Below, piece by piece: positions 17,095 to 24,853 of a DNA stretch of 64,000 nt. The stretch spans positions 5,816,001 to 5,880,000 of the forward strand of contig NZ_CP034449.1 of assembly GCF_003952425.1 (NCBI RefSeq). Direction: 5' to 3'. A program made the translations under genes and the position numbers. The number at the start of each line of letters is the position of its first letter. Positions within the stretch are counted from its first letter, which is position 1. Source of the DNA: Mesorhizobium sp. M2A.F.Ca.ET.046.03.2.1 (GTDB lineage Bacteria > Pseudomonadota > Alphaproteobacteria > Rhizobiales > Rhizobiaceae). Below the pieces are notes generated by a model. It did no database searches. It saw only the letters and a program-made list of their open reading frames with translations, and was not told where the DNA came from.

Positions 17095-17234
17095 GGCGTG
17101 CTCCCTGTCGTTTCAGGCCTTCTGGCCTGTCGTTTTTGGCTTTGCGCGCCGTTCAATCTAGACCAATGATGCCGCCGCGCAAACCCGGGCCGTTGAGAAC
17201 CGGCTGTGCATGGAATGACTAACGGAGCTCTTGC

Positions 17235-17840
17235 GTGCCGACAATTTTCGATGAGTTGCTGGAGCGATTCCACTCCTATCTAGCCGGCGTCGACCACGAT
17301 CTGCTCGCGGACGAAGTCGCGCGCATCGGCTGGAATATGCCTGTCCGTCCTCTCGAACCGCGCGCGCTTGCCTGCCTTGGCCATCTCGACCGCATCGCCG
17401 CGCTTGCGCCGCCGGATGCCAGGCCGCTGGCGCGGTTCGTCGCCGACCATCGGGATGCATTGCGCTGGGGGCAGACCTATAGCGCCGCCGATTTCGGGCA
17501 GGGTTTCGTCGACAATTACGGCTGGCTGGAAGTGTTCGGCACGCGAGGGCATTTCGTCAATGATGCGGCCGCGGCCGGTCTGCTGATCCTCGGGCCGGAC
17601 ATCGTCTATCCCGACCACCACCACATCGCGGAAGAAATCTACATTCCACTGACCGGCGGCACCGAGTGGCGAATGGGCGAGGGGGATTTTCATATTCGCG
17701 GCGCCGGCGAGATGATCCACCACGCATCGAATGTCAGCCATGCCATGCGCACCGGCAAGGAACCGCTGATGGCGCTCTATCTCTGGCGCGGCGGGCCGTT
17801 GGCGCAGAAGTCGACCATCGGTTCGGGGAGCAGGGGCTGA
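17235..17840 (+). CDS. DMSP lyase family cupin (DddQ/DddL-like)
   Basis: 201 aa, the same size as DddQ. The cupin metal motif is visible: Y125, H128, H130, E134 and Y136 in YPDHHHIAEEIY, then G141 and a second-motif histidine at H163 or H169. As I recall the Ruegeria DddQ site (Y120, H123, H125, E129, Y131, H163), the first five match with an offset of five; H169 would be one residue off. These enzymes split DMSP to DMS and acrylate in a metal-dependent way, but many soil homologues have no tested activity. It starts with GTG, with GGAG seven bases upstream. The stop overlaps the cobQ start (TGATG), implying translational coupling. Confidence 0.8.
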   Translation: MPTIFDELLERFHSYLAGVDHDLLADEVARIGWNMPVRPLEPRALACLGHLDRIAALAPPDARPLARFVADHRDALRWGQTYSAADFGQGFVDNYGWLEVFGTRGHFVNDAAAAGLLILGPDIVYPDHHHIAEEIYIPLTGGTEWRMGEGDFHIRGAGEMIHHASNVSHAMRTGKEPLMALYLWRGGPLAQKSTIGSGSRG

Positions 17841-19309
17841 TGGCAAAAGCGATCATGCTGCAGGGCACCGGCTCCGATGTCGGCAAGACCGTGCTAGTAG
17901 CGGGGCTTTGCCGGGCCGCGAAGAATCGCGGCCTGAAGGTCCGGCCGTTCAAGCCGCAGAACATGTCGAACAATGCCGCCGTGGCCGACATTCCCGGCGA
18001 GGTCGGCGAAGGTGAGATCGGCCGCGGGCAATGGTTGCAGGCGCTGGCCTGCGGGGTGAGGCCGACCGTGCACATGAACCCTGTGCTGATCAAGCCGCAG
18101 AGCGATATCGGCTCGCAGGTGGTGGTGCAGGGCAAGGTTTTTGGCGAGGCGCGGGCGCGCGACTACCAGGCGATGAAAGCCGGACTGATGGACGCGGTGC
18201 TGGATTCCTGGGCCAAGGTCGGCGAGGGCGCCGACCTGGTCATTGTCGAGGGCGCGGGCTCGCCGGCCGAGATCAATCTCCGCAGTCGCGACATCGCCAA
18301 TATGGGTTTTGCGACTCGCGCCAATGTGCCGGTGATCCTGGTCGGCGACATCGATCGTGGCGGCGTCATCGCCTCGGTCGCCGGCACGCATCTCATCCTG
18401 CCGGAGGAAGACCGGCGCATGATCGCCGGCTATCTCATCAACAAGTTCCGCGGCGATGTCTCGCTGTTCGACGACGGCATCAAGGCGATCGAGAAATTCA
18501 CCGGCTGGCGCTGCTTCGGCGTCGTGCCCTGGCTGAAGGCAGCCGGCCGATTGCCCTCCGAGGATTCCGTGGTGCTCGAGCGCCTCGCGTCCGGCGGGAA
18601 GCGGGCGCTGAAGGTGGCCGTGCCGATGCTGGCGCGCATCGCCAATTTCGACGATCTCGATCCGCTGAAGGCCGAGCCGCAGGTCGAGGTGGTGTTCGTG
18701 CCACCCGGCAAAAGGCTGCCGGAGGATGCCGGGCTGGTCGTCATTCCCGGCTCCAAATCGACCATCGGCGATCTCATCAAATTCCGAGAAAATGGCTGGG
18801 ATCGCGACCTTCTCGCCCACCGCAAGCGCGGCGGCCATGTCGTCGGCATCTGCGGCGGCTATCAGATGCTCGGTCGCATGGTGCGCGATCCCGAAGGTAT
18901 CGAAGGCAGCGTGACCGAGGCGGAGGGCCTCGGCCTGCTCAACATCGAAACGGTGATGGAACCGGAAAAGACCGTGCGCAATTCAAGCGCCCAGTCGGTG
19001 CAGTTCGGCCTGCCGCTCGAGGGCTATGAAATCCATCTCGGCCGCACCACCGGCCCGGACACGGCGCGGCCGTCGACGATCCTCAACGGCGCCGAGGACG
19101 GCGCGGTCTCCGCCGACGGCAAGGTGATCGGCACCTATCTGCACGGGCTGTTTTCCGCCGACGCCTTTCGCGCCGCCTATCTGGAGAGTCTTGGCGTCAA
19201 AGGCGGCGGCATCGACTATCGCGCCGAGGTCGAGAAGGCGCTGGACGAGGTCGCAGCCGAGCTGGAACGACATCTCGACTGTGACGCGATCTTTGGCCTG
19301 GCGCGATAG
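17840..19309 (+). CDS. cobQ: Adenosylcobyric acid synthase (glutamine-hydrolysing)
   Basis: 489 aa. The N-terminal dethiobiotin-synthetase-like ATPase domain has the P-loop GTGSDVGKT at 9-17 followed by FKPQNMSNNAAV. The C-terminal class I-like glutamine amidotransferase domain has the nucleophile C338 in GICGGYQMLG and H435 in YLHGLF. It amidates four side chains of adenosylcobyrinic acid a,c-diamide in cobalamin synthesis. ATG at 17840 shares its A with the stop of the upstream cupin gene; an in-frame start further up would read through that gene. No other cobalamin gene is nearby, so cobQ sits here apart from the rest of the pathway. Confidence 0.96.
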   Translation: MAKAIMLQGTGSDVGKTVLVAGLCRAAKNRGLKVRPFKPQNMSNNAAVADIPGEVGEGEIGRGQWLQALACGVRPTVHMNPVLIKPQSDIGSQVVVQGKVFGEARARDYQAMKAGLMDAVLDSWAKVGEGADLVIVEGAGSPAEINLRSRDIANMGFATRANVPVILVGDIDRGGVIASVAGTHLILPEEDRRMIAGYLINKFRGDVSLFDDGIKAIEKFTGWRCFGVVPWLKAAGRLPSEDSVVLERLASGGKRALKVAVPMLARIANFDDLDPLKAEPQVEVVFVPPGKRLPEDAGLVVIPGSKSTIGDLIKFRENGWDRDLLAHRKRGGHVVGICGGYQMLGRMVRDPEGIEGSVTEAEGLGLLNIETVMEPEKTVRNSSAQSVQFGLPLEGYEIHLGRTTGPDTARPSTILNGAEDGAVSADGKVIGTYLHGLFSADAFRAAYLESLGVKGGGIDYRAEVEKALDEVAAELERHLDCDAIFGLAR

Positions 19310-19394
19310 GTCCGTTCCACCGCACAGCGGCCGGACCAGCCGCATGTGCCCTGCGCATCGGTGTCGTGGCGGTTAGCCGAGCCATTTATGCGGT

Positions 19395-19573
19395 CGTCAT
19401 TCTATGGCGGAGCAAGGAGCGGAGCGACGCGCGCAGACCATAGAATCCATTCCGTGACGTCGAGGCGTTGCAGCCGTGCAGAATTCTGCTCCGCTGCATT
19501 CCGCGGCGAAAGTAACGGAATGGATCCTCGGGTCTACGCGTCCGCTTCGCTCCCGCTCCGCCCGTGGATGACG
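19395..19573. repeat. Large nested palindromic element (about 180 bp)
   Basis: The left arm (19395-19448) and right arm (19522-19573) are imperfect inverted copies of each other; both start with CGTCAT and end in GATCC or AATCC when read inward. Within the left arm ATTCTATGG pairs with CCATAGAAT. Between the arms, CCATTCCGT (19447-19455) pairs with ACGGAATGG (19515-19523). It resembles the mosaic palindromic units scattered in rhizobial genomes. Confidence 0.75.
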
Positions 19574-19679
19574 AAGTTGGGATGCTCTCGCTAACCTCAA
19601 GCGACGACGCTGGAAATTATCCTGGGATGGCGCGCTGGCTCGTCGGACAAGGCGCAAGCTAGGCAGACCGCGTCCTCAA

Positions 19680-19708
19680 ATCAAAAGCGCCCGGCAGGGC
19701 CGGGCGCT
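19680..19708 (-). terminator. Intrinsic terminator of the small membrane protein gene
   Basis: AGCGCCCGG and CCGGGCGCT form a strong stem (19686-19708). On the minus strand it is followed by a T-rich stretch (TTTTGATTTG), the normal order for an intrinsic terminator of the gene ending at 19734. Confidence 0.75.
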
Positions 19709-19733
19709 CCGAGTTGCCTGAGATCTCAGAATT

Positions 19734-19904
19734 TCAAGCCCCGCGCATCAAACAGCCGGCGGCGAGCACGATGTAGGCGATGAGCATGATCCAAACGGAC
19801 GCAAGCGGAATGAATGCAAGAACGCCAAGAGCGGCAAGAAGGCCGATGACGGCGATGACCAACGAAATAATGAACACGATCTGGGTGGGTGCACTGAGAT
19901 TCAT
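19734..19904 (-). CDS. Small hydrophobic membrane protein, unknown function
   Basis: 56 aa, with two predicted membrane helices filling about residues 8-30 and 33-52 and almost no soluble part. MNLSAPTQIV at 19904 was chosen because GGAGGG lies seven bases upstream. No function can be assigned. It has its own terminator and is likely monocistronic. Small two-helix proteins of this kind are often stress-related or modulate membrane complexes, but nothing here points to a partner. Confidence 0.65.
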   Translation of the reverse strand: MNLSAPTQIVFIISLVIAVIGLLAALGVLAFIPLASVWIMLIAYIVLAAGCLMRGA

Positions 19905-19956
19905 GTCTGGTCCCTCCAACATGATTCGCAACGCCTGGAGTCTATCAGCAGGCGCT

Positions 19957-20742
19957 TCATACACCAATGAGCTGGCGCAGCGGATTGGCGGGATCGGCTA
20001 ACAACTTGACCGCTAGGGCCAGGCAGACCACGACGAGCAGCGGCTTGATCAGCCGGGCACCGATGCGGATGGCAAGGCTCGCGCCGACGCGGGCGCCGAT
20101 GAATTGTGCTGCGCCCATCATCAGGCCGATTTTCCAGTCGATGACGCCGACGGCGGCGAAGACGACGAAGCCGCCGATGTTGGAGGCGAAATTGAGCAGC
20201 TTGGTGTGCGCCGTCGCCTTGAGCACGCCATAGCCGGCAAGCGTGACGAAGGCGAGCATGTAGAAGGAGCCGGCGCCGGGGCCGAAGACGCCGTCGTAGA
20301 AGCCGACCAGCGGCGGGATGATCAGCCCGAACAGGAAGGGCGACAGCCGTTCGGCGCGGTCGACGTCGTCCATGTTCGGCTTCAGCGCGAAGTAGAGCGC
20401 GATGGCGATCAGGAGCAGCGGGAGCAGGGCGCGCAGGAAATCGCCGGGCACGACCGTTGCCAAAAGAGCGCCGACCGCGCCGCCGGCAAGCGCCAGCAGC
20501 GCCGACGGCAGCTGGCGGCGCAGGTCAACCTGACCGTTGGCAGCATAATGGATGGTGGCCGAACCGGAACCGAACATGCCTTGCAATTTGTTGGTGCCGA
20601 GGGCTGCGACCGGCGAAAAGCCGGCGAGCAGCAGCGCCGGGATGGTGATCAGCCCGCCGCCGCCGGCGATTGAGTCGACGAAGCCGGCAGCAAAGGCGGC
20701 AGCAATCAGGATGAGGACGGTCTGCAGGGTAAGATCGATCAT
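19957..20742 (-). CDS. TauE/SafE family sulfite/anion exporter
   Basis: 261 aa with seven to eight hydrophobic helices. The duplicated family pattern is visible: AAFAAGFVDSIAGGGGLITIPALLLAG near the N-terminus and GFYDGVFGPGAG in the second half. Members export sulfite, sulfoacetate or related organosulfur anions across the inner membrane. Start MIDLTLQTV (20742) is placed where the family begins; the frame stays open upstream only because it runs through an intergenic repeat. No clear Shine-Dalgarno sequence precedes it. Substrate is unknown. Confidence 0.82.
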   Translation of the reverse strand: MIDLTLQTVLILIAAAFAAGFVDSIAGGGGLITIPALLLAGFSPVAALGTNKLQGMFGSGSATIHYAANGQVDLRRQLPSALLALAGGAVGALLATVVPGDFLRALLPLLLIAIALYFALKPNMDDVDRAERLSPFLFGLIIPPLVGFYDGVFGPGAGSFYMLAFVTLAGYGVLKATAHTKLLNFASNIGGFVVFAAVGVIDWKIGLMMGAAQFIGARVGASLAIRIGARLIKPLLVVVCLALAVKLLADPANPLRQLIGV

Positions 20743-20864
20743 CGGGGAGGGATGCCAGGAAGGAAACCGCAGCTTCCACCACGCTCGCCCCGTTTGCGCA
20801 AGGGCGATTCCAAGCCAGAGCGGCTCGCCGTTACACGCCGAACCGCTCTGTCCGTTGCTTTGCC

Positions 20865-20908
20865 GCAATTCCGGACGGAAAACCGCTTCACACTTTTCCT
20901 GGAATTGC
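20865..20908. repeat. 44-bp palindromic repeat, copy 1 of 2
   Basis: The left arm GCAATTCC..GGAAAA and right arm TTTTCC..GGAATTGC are complementary. The same 44 bases recur at 62923-62966 with one difference. It belongs to a class of short interspersed palindromes common between genes in Rhizobiales. Confidence 0.8.
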
Positions 20909-20943
20909 TCTAACAATCAGGTGGAATCGGAAAGGGGAGCTTG

Positions 20944-21375
20944 ATGGCGATGGCGCTGCTCGACCAGATACGTTCGATCTTCGACGGTGACCCGGGCGTT
21001 CGCAAGGTGGCGGACGACCCGGTGCTGTCGGCGGAACTCTTGATGCTGTTTCGCATGATCCTGGCCGACGGTTCGGTTTCGGAGAGCGAGATGGTCGTCC
21101 TCCGCCGCATCTGCAGGGAAGCCTTCGGCATTCCCGAGGCCTCGATCGACAGCGTCATCGAATATCTCAACGATTATGGCTACGAGACCAACGGCTCGCA
21201 GGCGATCGCGCTGTTCCGCGATCTCGATGTCGAGCGCCGGAAACTGCTTGCGCGCCATATGGCCGAGATCGCCAAGGCCGATTCCAAATTGGCGGAGAGT
21301 GAGGTGAAGCTGCTGCGCCGCACGCTCGACTTGCTCGATATCAGCCCGGTCGATCTGGTGAAGCGGGAGGAATAG
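20944..21375 (+). CDS. TerB-family (tellurite-resistance-like) protein
   Basis: 143 aa, all-alpha. The pattern LMLFRMILADGSVSESEM, followed by repeated acidic turns (DLDVERRK, KADSKLAESEVKLL), matches the TerB-like domain, a compact metal-binding helical fold found in phage- and stress-defence contexts but also alone in many proteobacteria. Start at 20944 or 20950; AAAGGGGAG lies just upstream of both. No ter operon partners are present, so tellurite resistance should not be assumed. Confidence 0.72.
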   Translation: MAMALLDQIRSIFDGDPGVRKVADDPVLSAELLMLFRMILADGSVSESEMVVLRRICREAFGIPEASIDSVIEYLNDYGYETNGSQAIALFRDLDVERRKLLARHMAEIAKADSKLAESEVKLLRRTLDLLDISPVDLVKREE

Positions 21376-21392
21376 CCGGCCCGGCCGGCTGC

Positions 21393-23015
21393 TTAGCCCT
21401 GTTCCTGCATGCGTCGCGCGATGGCTCGGTGAAGATCGGGCGCCGCCGCGACCAGCGCTCGCGCCGCTTCCGAGCTGGGATGGTCGAGCACGTCGGCGGT
21501 CTTGCCGCGCTCGACGATCCTGCCTTCATGCATGACGAGCACCTCGTCCGCCATGGCGCGGGCGACCGTCAGGTCATGGGTGATGAAGAGATAGGCGATG
21601 CCGAGCTTCTGGTTGAGCTCGGCGAAAAGGTCGAGGATCTGGGCGCGGATCGAGACATCGAGCGCCGAGACCGGCTCGTCGGCCACCACCAGCTTTGGGC
21701 GGGTGATGATGGCGCGGGCGATCGATAGGCGCTGGCGCTGGCCGCCCGAGAATTCATGCGGATATTTGTCCATGTCGCGCGGACCGAGCCCGACTTCATC
21801 GAGCGCATGCGCGACCATCTCGCGCCGCTCGGCCTGCGTCGGCTGCTTTTCCAGAAGATGCAGCGGCTCGGCCACCAGCTTCTCCACCTTCTGACGCGGA
21901 TCGAAGGAGCCGTAGGGATCCTGGAACACGACCTGCATGTCGCGCCGCGCCGGCTTCAGCTCGGCCTCCGCTTTACCCGTGATGGCTTCGCCGCGAAAGC
22001 GGATCGTGCCCGCCGTCGGCTTGTCCAGGGCGAGGATCATGCGGGCAAGCGTGGACTTGCCGCAACCGGAGCGGCCGACGAGCGCCACGGATTGCGCGGG
22101 CTCGATGGTGAGCGAGACATCGTCGACGGCGCGGATCGGTTGCGCCGGCCGGAGCAGGGATTTGCGCCGGCCCGGATAGTCACGGCCGACACCTTCGACT
22201 TCGAGCAAGGGCTTTGCCGACCCGGCAAGATGCGGTTTCGGCCGCGCCGGCAGGTGCATGGAAGCCAGCGCCAACTCGCGCGTGTAGGGATGCTGCTGCT
22301 CGGACAGCGTGCGCGCGGTGTCGCCGGCTTCCGTCACCTCGCCATGGCGCAGGATGGTCAGGCGATCGGCCATCTCGGTCACCACCGCGAGGTCGTGCGA
22401 GATCAGCAGCAGGCCCATGCGGTTCTCGCGGACCAGATCGCGCAACAGGTCGAGGATCTGCGCCTGCAGGACGACGTCGAGCGCCGTCGTCGGCTCGTCG
22501 GCGATCAGCAGCTTCGGCTTCAGCGCGCAGGCAATGGCGATGACGACGCGCTGCCGCTGGCCGCCGGACAGTTCGTGCGGATAACGCGACAGCGGGAATT
22601 TGGCCTCCGGCAGCCCGACGCGGTCCAGGATTTTTCGCGCGCGGTCCTCGGCCTCGGCGCGGCTCGCCTTGGCGTGCCAGCGGATGCCTTCGGCGACCTG
22701 TTCGCCGATCGTCTTGACAGGATTGAGCGACGTCATCGGCTCCTGGAAGACCATGCCGATATCGTCGCCGCGCAAGGCGCACATCTGGTCTTCGGTGGCG
22801 CGGAGGATGTCGATGCCGTCGAAGGTCACGCGACCCTCGGCGCGCGCCAGATGAGGGAGGAGCTGCATGATTGTCAGCGCCGTCATCGACTTGCCGGAGC
22901 CGGATTCGCCGACAAGGCCGACGACTTCGCCGGGCGCGACCGTCAGCTCGACGCCTTTGAGGATCGGCGTGGCGCCGATCGTAAGCGATAGGTTCTCGAT
23001 CTCGAGCAGGCTCAT
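21393..23015 (-). CDS. Dipeptide/oligopeptide ABC transporter, fused double ATPase
   Basis: 540 aa made of two complete ABC ATPase domains. Walker A motifs GESGSGKS (about 36-43) and GRSGCGKS, signatures LSGGQRQR and FSGGQRQR, and two Walker B motifs (LLIADEPTTALD, LVVADEPVSALD) are visible. It combines the DppD and DppF subunits in one chain, as in GsiA and YejF. It powers the two permeases encoded directly upstream. The ATG at 23015 overlaps the upstream stop (ATGA), indicating translational coupling. Confidence 0.93.
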   Translation of the reverse strand: MSLLEIENLSLTIGATPILKGVELTVAPGEVVGLVGESGSGKSMTALTIMQLLPHLARAEGRVTFDGIDILRATEDQMCALRGDDIGMVFQEPMTSLNPVKTIGEQVAEGIRWHAKASRAEAEDRARKILDRVGLPEAKFPLSRYPHELSGGQRQRVVIAIACALKPKLLIADEPTTALDVVLQAQILDLLRDLVRENRMGLLLISHDLAVVTEMADRLTILRHGEVTEAGDTARTLSEQQHPYTRELALASMHLPARPKPHLAGSAKPLLEVEGVGRDYPGRRKSLLRPAQPIRAVDDVSLTIEPAQSVALVGRSGCGKSTLARMILALDKPTAGTIRFRGEAITGKAEAELKPARRDMQVVFQDPYGSFDPRQKVEKLVAEPLHLLEKQPTQAERREMVAHALDEVGLGPRDMDKYPHEFSGGQRQRLSIARAIITRPKLVVADEPVSALDVSIRAQILDLFAELNQKLGIAYLFITHDLTVARAMADEVLVMHEGRIVERGKTADVLDHPSSEAARALVAAAPDLHRAIARRMQEQG

Positions 23016-23881
23016 CGGCGCCGCCGCGATTTCGGATCGAGGATGTCGGCGATGCCGTCGCCGAGCAGGTTCAGCCCAAGCACGGTGATGACGATCGCCA
23101 TGCCGGGAAAGATCGCCATCCAGGGCGCGGTCACCATGCGCGTCTGCGCGTCGAACAGCATGCGGCCCCAGCTCGGCATCGGCGGTTGGGCGCCGAGGCC
23201 GACATAGGAAAGCCCGGCTTCGGCGAGGATGCCGAGCGCGAACTGGATGGTGCCCTGGACGAGCAGCAGCGTCGCGATGTTGGGCAGGATGTGCTCGATG
23301 GTGATGTGCGTCATGCCCTTGCCGGCGGCGCGCGCGGCGAGGATGAATTCGCGCGGCCAGATCGCCAGCGCGCCGGCCCGGGCGACGCGCGCGAAGACAG
23401 GTATGTTGAAGATGCCGATGGCGATGATGGCGTTGACGGCGCCGGGGCCGAAGATCGCGGTGATCATGATCGCCGAAAGCAGGGCAGGGAAGGCGAAGAC
23501 GACGTCGTTGACGCGCATCAGCGCCTCGTCGGCCAATCCGCCCCGCGCGGCGGCCAGAGCGCCGAGCGGCAGGCCGATGCCCATGCCGATGCCGACTGCG
23601 ACCAGCGCGACCGCGATCGAATTGCGGGCGCCGACCATGACCATCGACAGGATGTCGCGACCGAAATGGTCGGTGCCGAACCAGTGGGCCCAAGAGGGCG
23701 CCTGCGTCTTGTCGGCAATCACCAGCCTGGTGACGTCGTAAGGCGTCCAGACGAAGGAGACGAGCGCGACAGCCACGATCAGCAGCGTGATGACCAGACC
23801 GATCAGGAAAGAGCGGTTGCCGAAGGCCTTGGCTAGCACGCCGGCAAGGGTTTCCTCGGGGAGGTCGACGCGCATGGTCAT
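23012..23881 (-). CDS. Dipeptide-type ABC transporter permease (DppC-like)
   Basis: 289 aa with six hydrophobic helices. The family features HWFGTDHFGRDILSMVMVGAR near the start of the core and the EAA-type loop IEHILPNIA are visible. The N-terminal helix plus periplasmic segment is typical of DppC/OppC. Start MTMRVDLP at 23881 overlaps the upstream permease stop (ATGA); its own stop overlaps the ATPase start, so the three genes are tightly coupled. Confidence 0.92.
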   Translation of the reverse strand: MTMRVDLPEETLAGVLAKAFGNRSFLIGLVITLLIVAVALVSFVWTPYDVTRLVIADKTQAPSWAHWFGTDHFGRDILSMVMVGARNSIAVALVAVGIGMGIGLPLGALAAARGGLADEALMRVNDVVFAFPALLSAIMITAIFGPGAVNAIIAIGIFNIPVFARVARAGALAIWPREFILAARAAGKGMTHITIEHILPNIATLLLVQGTIQFALGILAEAGLSYVGLGAQPPMPSWGRMLFDAQTRMVTAPWMAIFPGMAIVITVLGLNLLGDGIADILDPKSRRRR

Positions 23882-24825
23882 TGCCGGCCTCTGAGGCGCG
23901 GGTCGACGATGGCGTAGGAGAAATCGACGAGGAGGTTGATCAGGATCACGGCGGCGACCAGAAGCATGACAATGCTCTCGACCACGATCAGGTCGCGCTG
24001 GGTGATGGCCTGGAAGATCAGCCGGCCGAGGCCAGGCAGGTAGAAGACATTCTCGATGATTATGGTGCCGGCAAGCAGGAAGGCGAATTGCAGGCCGAGG
24101 ATGGTGAGCACCGGGATCATGGCGTTGCGCAACGCGTGGCGCCACAGCACGGCGCGGTAGGGCAGGCCCTTGGCGCGCGCGGTGCGGATATAGTCCTCGT
24201 TGAGCACCTCGATCAGCGCCGAGCGGGCGACGCGCCCCAGGATCGCCGCCTGCGGCAAGGCGAGGGCCACGGCCGGCAGGATCAGGGATTTCAACGCCGT
24301 CCAGACACCGGCACCCCAACCCGGGAAGCCGCCGGCCGGCACGAGCCGCAGCCAGACGGCAAACAGGTAGATCAACATCAGCGCGAACCAGAAATTCGGC
24401 ACCGCGACGCCGATCTGGGCCGCGCCCATGGCCAGCGTATCGCCCGCGCGGCCCTGGCGGCTGGCCGAGAACACGCCGACCGGAATGGCGATGATGGTCG
24501 ACAGTGCCAGCGCAATCAGCGCCAGCGGCAGGGAGACGGCGATGCGTTCACGCACCAGGTCGATGACGGGCACCGAATAGGTGTAGGAACGGCCGAAATC
24601 GAGGCTGAGCAGGCCGCCTGCCCAGTGCAGGTAGCGCAGCAGCAGCGGCGCGTTCAGCCCCATCTGGTTGCGCAGCAACTCCACCTGGTCGGCGCTGGCA
24701 TTGAGGCCCAGCATCAGGCGCGCCGGGTCACCGGGCAGGACCTCCATGACCGCGAACACCACCATCGAGGCCAGCACCAGCGTGAGGGCCGCGATGATGA
24801 GGCGCTTTACGAGGTAGGCGGTCAT
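23878..24825 (-). CDS. Dipeptide-type ABC transporter permease (DppB-like)
   Basis: 315 aa, six helices, with the DppB hallmarks VLPGDPARLMLG in the first periplasmic loop, DFGRSYTYSVPV, and the EAA loop RHALRNAMIPVLTILG near the C-terminus. It forms the translocation pore together with the DppC-like partner. It starts 28 bases after the binding-protein gene. The substrate is probably a peptide or peptide-like compound. Confidence 0.92.
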   Translation of the reverse strand: MTAYLVKRLIIAALTLVLASMVVFAVMEVLPGDPARLMLGLNASADQVELLRNQMGLNAPLLLRYLHWAGGLLSLDFGRSYTYSVPVIDLVRERIAVSLPLALIALALSTIIAIPVGVFSASRQGRAGDTLAMGAAQIGVAVPNFWFALMLIYLFAVWLRLVPAGGFPGWGAGVWTALKSLILPAVALALPQAAILGRVARSALIEVLNEDYIRTARAKGLPYRAVLWRHALRNAMIPVLTILGLQFAFLLAGTIIIENVFYLPGLGRLIFQAITQRDLIVVESIVMLLVAAVILINLLVDFSYAIVDPRLRGRQ

Positions 24826-24853
24826 GGGAAGCGATCGGGCGATCGCGCCGGGC

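Larger units (their letters stand above)
19310..19733. other. Intergenic region with large palindromic element and terminator
   Basis: 424 bases between cobQ and a small membrane protein gene. It contains the nested palindrome at 19395-19573 and a terminator at 19680-19708. Open frames crossing it follow the repeat and carry no protein-like signal. Confidence 0.7.

Noticed and set aside
17095..17234. Cobalamin riboswitch ahead of the cupin/cobQ pair
   Set aside because: The 140-base gap is too short for the full structure and shows no B12 box.
19346..19657. Short open frames within the 19.4-19.6 kb intergenic region
   Set aside because: They follow the arms of a palindromic repeat on both strands and have no coding character.
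21756..22991. 411-codon plus-strand frame opposite the double ATPase gene
   Set aside because: Shadow of a gene with two complete ABC ATPase domains.
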